Shown here: piece by piece, positions 1 through 9,760 of the stretch
How the letters are laid out: every line of letters begins with the position of its first letter
Numbering within the stretch: the first letter of the stretch is position 1
Origin: Bacteroidota bacterium
GTDB taxonomy: Bacteria; Bacteroidota; Bacteroidia; Bacteroidales; FEN-979
Reading direction: 5' to 3'
Length of the DNA stretch: 33,645 nucleotides
Assembly (NCBI GenBank): GCA_014382125.1
Contig: JACNKI010000224.1
Coordinates: 1 to 33,645, forward strand
Notes under the pieces: model-generated
Seen by the model: the letters and a program-made list of their open reading frames with translations, nothing else
Databases searched by the model: none
Told to the model about the DNA's origin: nothing
Program-made: the position numbers and the translations under genes

Positions 1-70
1 AGGCAAATATCAACAGAATGAGAGAGAGCTGAACCAGAGATCGACTGTAGTGAATGTATATGTGTTTCAT
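1..70 (-). CDS. N-terminus of a truncated secreted or membrane protein (runs off the left edge)
   Basis: Reverse strand from 70 reads MKHIYIHYSRSLVQLSLILLIFA..., open to the window edge and signal-peptide-like. A TACCTTTGT promoter-like motif lies 24 nt upstream. The ORF track omits it because it is short. Confidence 0.55.
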   Translation of the reverse strand, partial: MKHIYIHYSRSLVQLSLILLIFA

Positions 71-93
71 ATAGGTTGCGTGAATAAAGCCGG

Positions 94-102
94 ACAAAGG
101 TA
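94..102 (-). promoter_or_regulatory. Bacteroidota -7 box (TACCTTTGT) for the left-edge CDS
   Basis: Plus strand acaaaggta equals TACCTTTGT on the minus strand, matching TAnnTTTG. Confidence 0.45.
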
Positions 103-204
103 GATTATTTTCAAGAATCGGGAAAATTCAATCCATATTCTGTCTAAATAATCTGTAAAAATAGCGATAAATTACCAGAAATGGGGGTTTATGTTGAGCA
201 GGTT

Positions 205-1539
205 TTAATCAATGATCTTTCCGAGTAATGTGGCCGAAGTACACTGATGGATCTTTACCCGAACATAATCACCTGGTTTACTTCTTTTTTTTGGGAATAC
301 AACTACTTTATTTTGTGAGTTCCTTCCCATGAATTGATCCCCCGAGCGTTTGGATTCTCCTTCAACAAGTACCTCGAAAACCTGATGAAGATCCTCTGAA
401 TTTCGTTGATAAGAGAGTTTCTGCTGCAGGTCGATCACCTCTTTCAAACGTCGCTCTTTTACCTCCTGCGGGATGTTGTCATCCAGGGTCTCTGCTGCCA
501 GTGTTTGCGGTCGTTCTGAATAGTTGAACATGAATGCATAATCAAACCCGATCCACTCCATCAATGATAAGGTCTCCCGGTGGTCCTCTTCGGCTTCATT
601 ACAAAATCCGGTGATGATATCGGTGGAAATTGCGCATCCGGGAATGATCCGCCGGATTGCATCCACCCGCTCCATGTATTGTTCGCGGGAATATTTCCGG
701 TTCATCAACTCCAGCACACGGCTGCTTCCTGATTGAACCGGAAGATGGATCGATTTACAGATGTTCGGATGAGCTGCAATGGCCTCCAACAGTTCATCAG
801 AGATATCTTTGGGGTGGGATGTGGCAAACCGGATGCGCAACAGGGAATCAATTCTCGCAATCCGGATAAGTAGTTTTGCAAAGTTCACCTCTTCCTCCTC
901 CTCCGTCCAGCGATACGAGTTGACATTCTGGCCCAACAGGGTGATTTCCCTGTAACCCCGGGAAAACAGGTCTTGAGCCTCATGAATTATAGAACCTGTT
1001 TCCCGGCTACGCTCCCGGCCGCGGGTGGAGGGAACCACGCAATAGGAGCAGTAGTTCTCACATCCCCGCATGATGGAGATGAAAGCGGAGATCCCATTGC
1101 TGCCTAATCTGACAGGTGTGATGTCGGCATAGGTCTCTTCCATCGACAACAACGTATTCACCCCGGGCTGACCCGATTCAACTTGCTCCAGTAACCGGGG
1201 GAGATCTCTGTATGAATCAGGACCTGAAATCACATCCAGTAATTGCTCTTCTTCCAGTAACACGGTTTTTATACGGTCGGCCATACAACCCAGCAGACCA
1301 ATGATCAGTGCCGGATTCCTCTTTTTATAAGAACGGAATTGTTGCAACCGTTTTTTTACACGCTGTTCAGCGTTATCACGAATGGAACATGTATTGATGA
1401 AAATGATGTCCGCTTGCGTAATCTCCTCTGTGGAGAAATAACCTTTATCGAATAATATGGATGCAACGATCTCACTATCAGAAAAATTCATCTGACAACC
1501 ATAGGTCTCCATATAGATTTTTTTACTTTCCACGGTCAA
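205..1539 (-). CDS. miaB: tRNA-2-methylthio-N6-dimethylallyladenosine synthase MiaB
   Basis: METYGCQMNFSDSEIV N-terminus, radical-SAM motif RGCENYCSYCVVPSTRGRERSR, LPVQSGSSRVLELMNRKYSREQY, C-terminal TRAM-like region. Confidence 0.96.
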   Translation of the reverse strand: MTVESKKIYMETYGCQMNFSDSEIVASILFDKGYFSTEEITQADIIFINTCSIRDNAEQRVKKRLQQFRSYKKRNPALIIGLLGCMADRIKTVLLEEEQLLDVISGPDSYRDLPRLLEQVESGQPGVNTLLSMEETYADITPVRLGSNGISAFISIMRGCENYCSYCVVPSTRGRERSRETGSIIHEAQDLFSRGYREITLLGQNVNSYRWTEEEEEVNFAKLLIRIARIDSLLRIRFATSHPKDISDELLEAIAAHPNICKSIHLPVQSGSSRVLELMNRKYSREQYMERVDAIRRIIPGCAISTDIITGFCNEAEEDHRETLSLMEWIGFDYAFMFNYSERPQTLAAETLDDNIPQEVKERRLKEVIDLQQKLSYQRNSEDLHQVFEVLVEGESKRSGDQFMGRNSQNKVVVFPKKRSKPGDYVRVKIHQCTSATLLGKIID

Positions 1540-1587
1540 AACATATAACCTTTTGAGGTTGAACCCGATTAATAGGAAAAAAGAGGT

Positions 1588-1596
1588 GCAAAGGTA
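1588..1596 (-). promoter_or_regulatory. Bacteroidota -7 box TACCTTTGC for miaB
   Basis: Plus strand gcaaaggta; exact TAnnTTTGC on the minus strand, about 50 nt upstream of the miaB ATG. Confidence 0.6.
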
Positions 1597-1615
1597 CGGA
1601 TTAACTTTATTGTCT

Positions 1616-1623
1616 TACTTTTG
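1616..1623 (+). promoter_or_regulatory. Bacteroidota -7 box TACTTTTG for topA
   Basis: TAnnTTTG match 33 nt upstream of the topA ATG at 1657. Confidence 0.5.
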
Positions 1624-1656
1624 TAGCCTGATTTGGAGTTCAAAACAGATAGAAAG

Positions 1657-3978
1657 ATGACGAAAAACCTTGTGATAGTTGAGTCTCCCGCAAAAGCCAA
1701 AACGATAGAAGGATTTTTGGGAAAGGAGTACCAGGTGAAGTCCTGTTTCGGACATGTGATGGATTTGTCGAAAAAGGATTTAGGTGTAGATATTAATAAT
1801 GACTTTGTTCCAAAATATATCATATCCCCTGAAAAAAAGAAGATTGTAGCAGATCTGAAAAAAAAGGCGAAATCATCAGAGCTTGTCTGGCTCGCTTCTG
1901 ATGAAGACCGGGAGGGAGAGGCCATTGCCTATCACCTGATGGATGCACTGGAGATAGAGGATTTGAAAGTTCGGCGGATCGTTTTTCATGAAATCACCAA
2001 AACAGCCATCCTGGAAGCCATTGAACACCCGAGAAACATTGACAGGAACCTTGTCAACGCTCAGCAGGCGAGGCGTGTCCTTGACCGGCTCGTTGGTTTT
2101 GAACTTTCCCCATTGCTTTGGAAAAAGATCAAGCCGGCTCTTTCAGCCGGACGAGTGCAGTCGGTGGCTGTTCGATTGATTGTGGAAAGGGAAGAAGAGA
2201 TAAAGAACTTTAATGTGGTTTCATCATACCGTATTGCAGGTGATTTTATCGTTGACCATGAATCAAAAAGTATCGTGTTGCAAGCGGAACTAAACAAACG
2301 ATTTAAGACGCAGAAAGAGGCTGAAGAATTCCTTGAGACGTGTAAAGGAGCTGAATTTCAGATTGAGGATATTGAGACGAAACCTGCCAGGAAATCTCCG
2401 GCACCTCCTTTTACTACTTCAACACTTCAGCAGGAAGCATCGAGAAAGCTAGGCTTTTCTGTCGCCAATACAATGCGAATTGCGCAAGATCTCTATGAAT
2501 CGGGAAAGATAACTTACATGCGTACCGATTCCCTGAATATTTCCAACCTCGCAATCGGGATGGCTAAAAAAGAGATCACCGATACGTTTGGACAGAATTA
2601 TGTAAAAACCCGTAAATATACCACGCGTTCCAAGGGTGCTCAGGAGGCACATGAAGCGATCAGGCCGACTTATATGAATGTCCGGTCAGTGGAGGGCGAT
2701 AAATCACATAAAAGGTTGTATGATCTGATCTGGAAACGGACGATCGCATCTCAAATGGCTGCCGCTATCCTTGAGAAAACGACTGCAACCATTGGTATCA
2801 CAACTGCCGGCGAGAAATTCATAGCCAGGGGAGAGTTGATAAAGTTTGATGGTTTTCTGAAAGTGTACCTGGAATCGACGGATGAGGAAAATGGAAATGG
2901 CGAAGAAAGAATGCTTCCTCCTTTGACAAAAGGAGATTTTCTCTCCATGAAGCAGATACAGGCACAACAGAAGTTCTCCCTGCTACCGGCCCGCTATACG
3001 GAGGCAATGCTGGTTAAAAAGCTGGAGGAACTTGGTATCGGACGTCCCTCCACGTATGCACCAACGATCTCTACAATTCAACGTAGAGAATATGTTGTGA
3101 AGGAAGACAGGCATGGTGTGGACCGGGACTTTATCATCCTGACATTAAAAGGAGATGCCATTTCCCGGGATGACAGGACCGAGAAAGTGGGCTCTGAAAA
3201 AGCAAAACTCTTCCCTACAGATATCGGAGCACTGGTTAACCAGTTTCTGTTAGACCATTTCAAAAACATCCTTGATTACAATTTTACAGCTACGGTTGAG
3301 GAGGAGTTTGACGAGATCGCAGAAGGCAAACTGGTTTGGAATGCCATGATCAAAGATTTTTATGGCCCGTTCCACAAGCAGATAGAACAAACACTGGAAG
3401 GAACGAAGAAATTCAGCGGCGAGAAATTGCTTGGAACAGATCCCCAAACCGGGATAAATATTTTTGTTAAGATCGGACGATATGGCCCCATGGTACAGAT
3501 GGGAGATTCTGACATGGAGAACAAACCCCGGTTTGCCGCGCTGAAAAAAGGACAGAGCATGGAAACAATCACGCTCGATGAAGCAATGGACCTCTTCAAA
3601 TTACCACGAGACCTGGGGATATTCGAAGATTCAGAGGTGATTGTGGCTGCAGGAAGATTTGGCCCATACATTCGTCATGACTCCCAGTTCTTTTCGCTAA
3701 TGAAAACAGATGATCCCTTAGCAATCACCATGGAACGAGCTCAGGAGATCATGGCTGTCAAGAGAAAACTGGATAAAGAGAGGATCATCATGGAGTTCTC
3801 AGAGGAGAAGAACCTGAAGATCCTGAAGGGCAAATATGGACCATATATCTCCTTTAACAAACTGAATTATAAAATTCCAAAGGGAAAAAAAGCTGACGAA
3901 TTGACTCTGGAGGAGTGCCGGAAGATTGTCACTGACACCAAACCTACCAAATCAAGCAAATCACGGAAATCCAAATAG
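1657..3978 (+). CDS. topA: DNA topoisomerase I (type IA)
   Basis: MTKNLVIVESPAKAKTIEGFLG, WLASDEDREGEAIAYHL, SAGRVQSVAVRLIVEREEEI, ITYMRTDS, IGRPSTYAPTISTI. Start refined from 1633 to ATG 1657. Lys-rich tail after TopA C-terminal repeats. Confidence 0.97.
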   Translation: MTKNLVIVESPAKAKTIEGFLGKEYQVKSCFGHVMDLSKKDLGVDINNDFVPKYIISPEKKKIVADLKKKAKSSELVWLASDEDREGEAIAYHLMDALEIEDLKVRRIVFHEITKTAILEAIEHPRNIDRNLVNAQQARRVLDRLVGFELSPLLWKKIKPALSAGRVQSVAVRLIVEREEEIKNFNVVSSYRIAGDFIVDHESKSIVLQAELNKRFKTQKEAEEFLETCKGAEFQIEDIETKPARKSPAPPFTTSTLQQEASRKLGFSVANTMRIAQDLYESGKITYMRTDSLNISNLAIGMAKKEITDTFGQNYVKTRKYTTRSKGAQEAHEAIRPTYMNVRSVEGDKSHKRLYDLIWKRTIASQMAAAILEKTTATIGITTAGEKFIARGELIKFDGFLKVYLESTDEENGNGEERMLPPLTKGDFLSMKQIQAQQKFSLLPARYTEAMLVKKLEELGIGRPSTYAPTISTIQRREYVVKEDRHGVDRDFIILTLKGDAISRDDRTEKVGSEKAKLFPTDIGALVNQFLLDHFKNILDYNFTATVEEEFDEIAEGKLVWNAMIKDFYGPFHKQIEQTLEGTKKFSGEKLLGTDPQTGINIFVKIGRYGPMVQMGDSDMENKPRFAALKKGQSMETITLDEAMDLFKLPRDLGIFEDSEVIVAAGRFGPYIRHDSQFFSLMKTDDPLAITMERAQEIMAVKRKLDKERIIMEFSEEKNLKILKGKYGPYISFNKLNYKIPKGKKADELTLEECRKIVTDTKPTKSSKSRKSK

Positions 3979-3995
3979 ACAAAATCCATTGACTC

Positions 3996-5168
3996 ATGGA
4001 AGAGTTTTTTGATCCTGTTGACCTGAATGAAAGTTTTCTTTCCAGCGAGGAAGAAGGGCATCGCCGTATTGGCGACCTCATCAGGGCATTTGCAGAGCCC
4101 GGGGCAATCCCGGATTTAGAGAATTGTGATCTGGCAATTATTGGAGCCCCGGAAGAGCGTAACGCAGTGAATAACGAAGGTTGCGCTACAGGTGCAGATT
4201 TTATCCGTAAATACCTTTATCAGCTTTTTCCAGGCTCGTTTGTTCCACGGATCATTGATCTTGGAAACCTGAAACGGGGCCACACGCCAAAAGACACCTA
4301 TTTTGCACTTACAGGAATCATAACAGAGCTATTAAACGCCAATGTGATACCGATCATTCTTGGGGGAAGCCAGGATCTGACCTATGCTAACTACCAGGCA
4401 TATCAAAGCCTCGGACAAATCATCAACATCGTCAGTATTGACAATATGTTTGATCTCGGCAAATCAGAAGGAGAGCTCAACTCGCAATCATGGTTGAGCA
4501 GCATTATCCTCCACCAGCCGAATTACCTTTTTAACTTTGCCAACATCGGATACCAGACATACTTCATCGATCAGGAAGCTCTGAAACTTATGAGCAACCT
4601 CTTTTTCGACACGTACCGGTTAGGGATTGTCAGACAGGATCTCGAAGAGGTAGAGCCGATTGTCCGGAATGCGGATGCCCTGAGTTTCGATGTCTCCTCG
4701 ATCAGATGTTCTGATGCACCCGGGAACAGGAATACCACCCCAAACGGATTCTATGGCGAAGAAGCCTGTCAGATCATCCGGTATGCCGGGTTGAGCGACA
4801 AGTTGACATCGCTTGGCTTTTATGAGTACAATCCGAAATTTGACCACGATGGCCAAACGGCTCACCTGATTGCTCAGATGATCTGGTATTTCATGGAGGG
4901 ATACTACAGCCGGCCGAATGATTTCCCCTTCCGGGATGAAGATGATTACCTCAAGTACCATGTAACCATCAGTGATCACAAGCAGGATATCACATTTTAC
5001 AAGAGCAAAAAAACGGATCGCTGGTGGATGGAAATCCCACTCCCTGCTGAGCAACGGATCAAATACGAACGGCACTATCTCGTGCCCTGTTCATACAAAG
5101 ATTACCAGCAAGCTACCAAAGAAGAGATCCCCGACCGCTGGTGGATGGTATACCAAAAACTTATGTGA
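3996..5168 (+). CDS. Arginase/formimidoylglutamase-fold protein with apparently degenerate metal ligands
   Basis: Ureohydrolase-like segments: AIIGAPEERNAVNNEGCATGADFIR, IILGGSQDLTYANYQ, ALSFDVSSIRCSDAPG, GFYEYNPKFDHDGQTAHLIAQMI. Confidence 0.8.
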   Translation: MEEFFDPVDLNESFLSSEEEGHRRIGDLIRAFAEPGAIPDLENCDLAIIGAPEERNAVNNEGCATGADFIRKYLYQLFPGSFVPRIIDLGNLKRGHTPKDTYFALTGIITELLNANVIPIILGGSQDLTYANYQAYQSLGQIINIVSIDNMFDLGKSEGELNSQSWLSSIILHQPNYLFNFANIGYQTYFIDQEALKLMSNLFFDTYRLGIVRQDLEEVEPIVRNADALSFDVSSIRCSDAPGNRNTTPNGFYGEEACQIIRYAGLSDKLTSLGFYEYNPKFDHDGQTAHLIAQMIWYFMEGYYSRPNDFPFRDEDDYLKYHVTISDHKQDITFYKSKKTDRWWMEIPLPAEQRIKYERHYLVPCSYKDYQQATKEEIPDRWWMVYQKLM

Positions 5169-5712
5169 GCCTGTCTGGATTTGCACTCAGATAGCTCTTC
5201 CATCCCGAAAACTTCTTGTCATTTCCGGTGTTCCCCTTTTGAAAATAGTGACAGACAGCTACAGCAAGTCCGTCGCTGGCATCGAGTTGTTCGGGGGCCT
5301 CTTTCAACGAGAGGATATTCTGTAGCATGGCAGCAACCTGCTCTTTAGAAGCGCTTCCTTTGCCGGTGATCGATTGCTTGATTTTGCGTGGAGAGTATTC
5401 GAAAATTGGGACTGACCGGGATAAAGCTGCTGCCATCGTCACCCCTTGTGCCCGACCGAGCTTTAACATGGATTGAATATTTTTTCCAAAAAAGGGAGCT
5501 TCGATCGCCAGTTCGTCAGGCTTGAACTCCTGGATCAGAGAAATCGTTTTTTCAAAAATATGCTTCAGCTTTAACGGATGATCATCGGTTTTCACTAATT
5601 TTAAAACCCCAAGTGTAACCAGATCCAAGTTACTTCCGTAAACCTTTACGATTCCGTAACCCATGATATTGGTTCCGGGATCAATGCCTAATATGATTCG
5701 TTCAATGGCCAT
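5161..5712 (-). CDS. ruvC: Crossover junction endodeoxyribonuclease RuvC
   Basis: MAIERIILGIDPGTNIMGYGIV, ELAIEAPFFGKNIQSMLKLGRAQGV, EYSPRKIKQSITGKGSASKEQVAAMLQ, LDASDGLAVAVCH. Start refined from 5763 to 5712. The 3' end overlaps the preceding convergent CDS by 8 bp. Confidence 0.95.
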   Translation of the reverse strand: MAIERIILGIDPGTNIMGYGIVKVYGSNLDLVTLGVLKLVKTDDHPLKLKHIFEKTISLIQEFKPDELAIEAPFFGKNIQSMLKLGRAQGVTMAAALSRSVPIFEYSPRKIKQSITGKGSASKEQVAAMLQNILSLKEAPEQLDASDGLAVAVCHYFQKGNTGNDKKFSGWKSYLSANPDRLT

Positions 5713-5719
5713 TACATTT

Positions 5720-6757
5720 ATGAAAAACCAAACAAAAATAGGGAAAACATACAACTTAATCATCCAGCTGGCTATCCTGGTATTGGCATATTGGTTTATT
5801 TATGATCAAATCTTTGGTAAAAAGAACCTGCCTCGGATTCTTCAGGAATTACGGGAAGATCTCTCCAAACCTGATGTTATCTGGTTGATGTGCCTTGTGG
5901 TGTTCATGATGTTTGTGAACTGGGCCATTGAAACAATCAAATGGCGATACCTGATGGCCAAGATTGAACGGATCGGATTTTGGCGATCTTACCAGGCCGT
6001 GCTAACAGGAGTTACGGTCAGCTCATTTACACCTAACCGGATCGGTGAATATTTTGGCCGTGTCTTTATCCTGAATACCGGTAGCCGGATCGAAGGGATC
6101 CTGATAACTATCCTCGGGAGCATGAGCCAGTTATTGATCACGATCTTCACCGGAAGTCTTGCTATGTTAGCATTTATTCCGCTCTTCATGGCCCATTACT
6201 GGAGTTATAACGGCTATCTTTTATACGCTATCGGAGCTGTCGTAATCGGCTTCAATGCACTCTTACTGGGTTTCTACCTGAACGTCTCCTTCCTCTCCAC
6301 GTTTAAGGAAAAGATCCTCCGAAACGGATTGAAACGGGTCAGAAAATTCTTCAGGATATTCGCTTTTTACCACAACAAAGAGTTGTTGAGTGTTTTGTTA
6401 TACAGTTTTTTACGTTACATGGTTTTTTCAACCCAGTTTTTCCTGCTGTTGCGGATTTTTTCCATACCGATCCCATACCTGGACGCCCTCATGCTGATCT
6501 CCCTGATCTATTTTGTGATGGCGGTCATCCCAACGATTGCACTCACTGAATTGGGAATCAGGGGGTCGGTAGCTCTCTATTTCTTCGGGGTCTATTTTTC
6601 TAACCAACAGGTTATGAGCGAAACGATGAACTTAGGTATTCTGGCTGCCAGCACCCTGCTATGGGCCATCAATCTGGGGATTCCTGCACTGGTGGGGAGT
6701 GTTTTTGTATTTCACCTGAAATTTTTCCGGAAAAAGGTGAACAATTATCATTCATGA
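5720..6757 (+). CDS. UPF0104 / lysylphosphatidylglycerol-synthase-TM (flippase-like) membrane protein
   Basis: Multi-TM protein with FTPNRIGEYFGRVFIL and ALTELGIRGSVALYFFG, typical of this family. Start refined from 5663 to ATG 5720. Confidence 0.8.
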   Translation: MKNQTKIGKTYNLIIQLAILVLAYWFIYDQIFGKKNLPRILQELREDLSKPDVIWLMCLVVFMMFVNWAIETIKWRYLMAKIERIGFWRSYQAVLTGVTVSSFTPNRIGEYFGRVFILNTGSRIEGILITILGSMSQLLITIFTGSLAMLAFIPLFMAHYWSYNGYLLYAIGAVVIGFNALLLGFYLNVSFLSTFKEKILRNGLKRVRKFFRIFAFYHNKELLSVLLYSFLRYMVFSTQFFLLLRIFSIPIPYLDALMLISLIYFVMAVIPTIALTELGIRGSVALYFFGVYFSNQQVMSETMNLGILAASTLLWAINLGIPALVGSVFVFHLKFFRKKVNNYHS

Positions 6758-7902
6758 TGGCGCTGGTGATCATCGGCGGTACAATGATCCTTCTGGCCAT
6801 ACTCTATGCTTTCATCCTGATATTGGCCATGTCGGGTATTGTTCGGCTGCAAATCCCCGCAGCCGGGACGCATACTCCTTCAATTTTTACCAGCATCATC
6901 ATCCCCGTGCGAAATGAGGAAGATACCATCACCGAATGCCTGAAATCGATCATTCATCAAACGATATCGCCAAAACAATTTGAAGTGATCATCAGCGATG
7001 ATTTCTCAGAAGATAAGACGGTGGCTGTTATTCGTAGTTTTATTGCAGAATGGCCTCAGTACAACTGGGTCATCATCAGTGGAGATGAAGGGAAAATTGC
7101 TCAGTCAGGGAAGAAAGGAGCGATTAACCATGCGATCCTGCGAGCGCAGGGAGCCCTTGTGATAACTACGGATGCTGACACGTATCGAGGTGAACAATGG
7201 CTCTCTTCTATCATGACGTACTACAAGGAAACAGGAGCTAAAATGATCCTGGGGCCGGTGGCATTCGACCAGGAACAAACGCTCTTTCAGAAGCTGCAAT
7301 CGTTGGAGTTTCTTGGCATAATGGGAGTTACTGCCGGTCTGGCAAACCAGGGAATGGCAGTCATGTGCAACGGCGCTAATCTGGGGTATGAGAAAGAGGT
7401 ATTTCATCAGGCAGGTGGATTTGGAGAGAATAAGCGGTTTGCTTCCGGCGACGACCAGTTTTTACTTTGGACAATCAAAAAGAAATATGATAACAGGTCG
7501 ATCAGGTTTCTGCTGGATCAGGATGCCATTGTCACAACTCCCGGTGCAGACAATCTACGGACTTTCTTCATGCAGCGACTCCGCTGGGTATCCAAGAGCC
7601 GGGGGTATCGTGATGGGTTTGTCCTCTTTACGGGTGTGGTCACATATCTATTTCAGGCAGCGCTCCTGGCCGGGTTTTTCCTGGGATTTCTTTCACCAAT
7701 ATTTCTCTATCTCTCTGTTGGATTACTCCTTTTTAAGATCCTTGTTGATTTTCCACTTGTATTTTTTATGGGTCGCTTTTTCAGAAAACAACGACTCTGG
7801 CCATGGTATATTCCGGCACAGATCTTTCAAATCCTCTATGTAACTTTAACAGCCCCCCTTGCATTCATAATTCCGGTGAAGTGGAAGGGGCGGAAAATTT
7901 AA
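6754..7902 (+). CDS. Family 2 glycosyltransferase, membrane-associated
   Basis: SIIIPVRNEEDTITECLKSI, VIISDDFSEDKTV, ALVITTDADTYRG, GDDQFLLW, QRLRWVSKSRGY, plus C-terminal TMs. Overlaps the upstream CDS with ATGA; start refined from 6661. Confidence 0.88.
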   Translation: MMALVIIGGTMILLAILYAFILILAMSGIVRLQIPAAGTHTPSIFTSIIIPVRNEEDTITECLKSIIHQTISPKQFEVIISDDFSEDKTVAVIRSFIAEWPQYNWVIISGDEGKIAQSGKKGAINHAILRAQGALVITTDADTYRGEQWLSSIMTYYKETGAKMILGPVAFDQEQTLFQKLQSLEFLGIMGVTAGLANQGMAVMCNGANLGYEKEVFHQAGGFGENKRFASGDDQFLLWTIKKKYDNRSIRFLLDQDAIVTTPGADNLRTFFMQRLRWVSKSRGYRDGFVLFTGVVTYLFQAALLAGFFLGFLSPIFLYLSVGLLLFKILVDFPLVFFMGRFFRKQRLWPWYIPAQIFQILYVTLTAPLAFIIPVKWKGRKI

Positions 7903-8576
7903 TCAACGTTTGGTATATGATTTACCAGGAATTCAGCCTGAGCTAAATCGGATGGATGGGTAATCTTGATGTTGATGGTATCTCCGTCAACAAGGTGTAC
8001 TGTCTCACCCATTGCTTCGATTACTGTTGCATCATCGGTGAAACCGGAGTCGAAATCTTGCTGGTAAGCCTTTTTAATCAATGGGATCTTGAAGACTTGT
8101 GGTGTTTGAACAAGCCGGTAGTGAGCCCGGTCAATCGGCCGGCTCTCAGCCTCTTCCAGAATCCTCATCGATTCAGAGACCGGCACCACAGGTATTGCGT
8201 TTCCAAATGTTGTGGCAGTATCGAATGTCCGGCTGATCAACGTTTGCGACAGGAGAGGGCGGGCACCGTCGTGAATGGCAACCAGGCCATCCTGATTCAA
8301 GGCTTCCAGGCCATTCTTTACAGACTGGAAACGAGTTTCTCCACCAGCCATGACTGTGTGAGGAATAGAGCAATTGTACTGTTCAACGATCTCTTCCCAT
8401 CGGAGAAAAAAAGTTTCAGGCAGCACCAGAACCAGCTGAATATCAGGATCAAACTGCGTAAAGGCTTCGAGAGAGTAGAGTAAAAATGGTTTCTTTGCAA
8501 GTAAAAGAAACTGCTTGGGGGTTTTTGATTTCATGCGGGTTCCGCTCCCGCCTGCTACAATAATAGCTGAATTCAT
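7899..8576 (-). CDS. ispD: 2-C-methyl-D-erythritol 4-phosphate cytidylyltransferase
   Basis: AIIVAGGSGTRMKSKTPKQFLLLAKKPFLLYSLEAF, VAIHDGARPLLS, YRLVQTPQVFK, FTDDATVIEAMG, INIKITHPSDLAQAE. TGATG overlap with queA. Confidence 0.95.
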   Translation of the reverse strand: MNSAIIVAGGSGTRMKSKTPKQFLLLAKKPFLLYSLEAFTQFDPDIQLVLVLPETFFLRWEEIVEQYNCSIPHTVMAGGETRFQSVKNGLEALNQDGLVAIHDGARPLLSQTLISRTFDTATTFGNAIPVVPVSESMRILEEAESRPIDRAHYRLVQTPQVFKIPLIKKAYQQDFDSGFTDDATVIEAMGETVHLVDGDTINIKITHPSDLAQAEFLVNHIPNVD

Positions 8577-9625
8577 CAGATGATCAGCATAGGATAGCCG
8601 TATGTAAAAAACTTATACTTCTTTTTTATGGCTTCCTGGTAGGCTTTCAACAGGAAGTCGTGTCCGGCAAAAGCGGCCACCAGCATCATCATCGGAGTCT
8701 GAGGGAGCTGCAGATTGCTTAGCAACGCGTTGGCAATGTTGAATTCATACGGAGGAAAGATGAATCTATTGGTCCACCCCCGATAGGGCTTTAACATACC
8801 GGAAATGGTAACAGATGATTCGATTGCTTTCATGGTGGTTGTACCGATAGCGACCACCTTCTTTTTATTTGCTTTTGCCCGACTGACAATTTCAGCGGTC
8901 TCCGGCTCAATGATGATCTCTTCACTATCCATTTTATGCTTTGACAGATCCTCTACTTCGATAGCACGGAAGTTTCCCAATCCAACGTGCAACGTGACCT
9001 CAGCAAAAGATATCCCCTGTAACTCCATACGCTTCATGATCTCCCGGCTGAAATGAAGTCCGGCTGTAGGTGCTGCTACAGCGCCTTCATGCTTGGCATA
9101 AATGGTTTGATACCTGATTTCATCTTCTTCAGTTATCGGCCGGTCGTGAATTTTTGGTAGTGGGGTTTGTCCCAGTCGCTGAATGGTTCGTTTGAACTCG
9201 TCGTATGAGCCATCGAATAGGAATCGGATCGTGCGGCCACGGGAAGTGGTATTGTCAATTACCTCGGCAACCAGGGAACATTCTTCTCCAAAATATAGTT
9301 TATTTCCGATCCTGATTTTACGGGCTGGATCAACCAAAACATCCCACAAGCGGGAGTCTTTGTTCAACTCACGAAGCAGGAATACTTCAATTTTGGCTCC
9401 GGTTTTCTCCTTTTCACCAAAAAGACGGGCAGGAAAGACTTTGGTGTTATTCAGGATAAAAACATCACCATCTCCAAAATAGTCCAGAATATCTTTAAAA
9501 TGCTTGTGCTCAATGGTCTTGGTTTTTCTGTTCAATACCATCATGGGCACTTCATCTCTCTGCTTAGGGGGGGTGTTGGCAATTAGTTCCGGGGGTAGAT
9601 GAAAGCGAAATTGTGAAAGTTTCAT
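8576..9625 (-). CDS. queA: S-adenosylmethionine:tRNA ribosyltransferase-isomerase
   Basis: [93 protein letters not shown]. Start refined from 9769, because the longer ORF runs through the promoter. Confidence 0.95.
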   Translation of the reverse strand: MKLSQFRFHLPPELIANTPPKQRDEVPMMVLNRKTKTIEHKHFKDILDYFGDGDVFILNNTKVFPARLFGEKEKTGAKIEVFLLRELNKDSRLWDVLVDPARKIRIGNKLYFGEECSLVAEVIDNTTSRGRTIRFLFDGSYDEFKRTIQRLGQTPLPKIHDRPITEEDEIRYQTIYAKHEGAVAAPTAGLHFSREIMKRMELQGISFAEVTLHVGLGNFRAIEVEDLSKHKMDSEEIIIEPETAEIVSRAKANKKKVVAIGTTTMKAIESSVTISGMLKPYRGWTNRFIFPPYEFNIANALLSNLQLPQTPMMMLVAAFAGHDFLLKAYQEAIKKKYKFFTYGYPMLII

Positions 9626-9652
9626 AGTTGAGTTTTGCCTGTATCGGGGGGT

Positions 9653-9661
9653 GCAAAGGTA
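9653..9661 (-). promoter_or_regulatory. Bacteroidota -7 box TACCTTTGC for queA-ispD
   Basis: Plus strand gcaaaggta, exact TAnnTTTGC, about 28 nt upstream of the queA ATG. Confidence 0.6.
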
Positions 9662-9734
9662 ATGTTTTTTTAGCCTTTTGTCAAGGGAACAGGATGACAA
9701 TCCTACAAAAAACAGATATTGTGTGTCTATTTTA

Positions 9735-9742
9735 TACCTTTG
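9735..9742 (+). promoter_or_regulatory. Bacteroidota -7 box TACCTTTG for the MFS gene
   Basis: TAnnTTTG match 18 nt upstream of ATG 9761. Confidence 0.5.
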
Positions 9743-9760
9743 AGGAAACTTCTGTTTTCT

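Noticed and set aside
4620-5075. Minus-strand ORF of 151 aa
   Set aside because: Lies wholly antisense to the arginase-fold gene; composition typical of a shadow ORF.
7956-8483. Plus-strand ORF of 175 aa
   Set aside because: Antisense to ispD; shadow ORF.
9566-9572. G7 run near the 5' end of queA as a phase-variable tract
   Set aside because: Encodes the conserved TPPKQR stretch of a housekeeping enzyme; 7 nt is short and no functional reason for switching.
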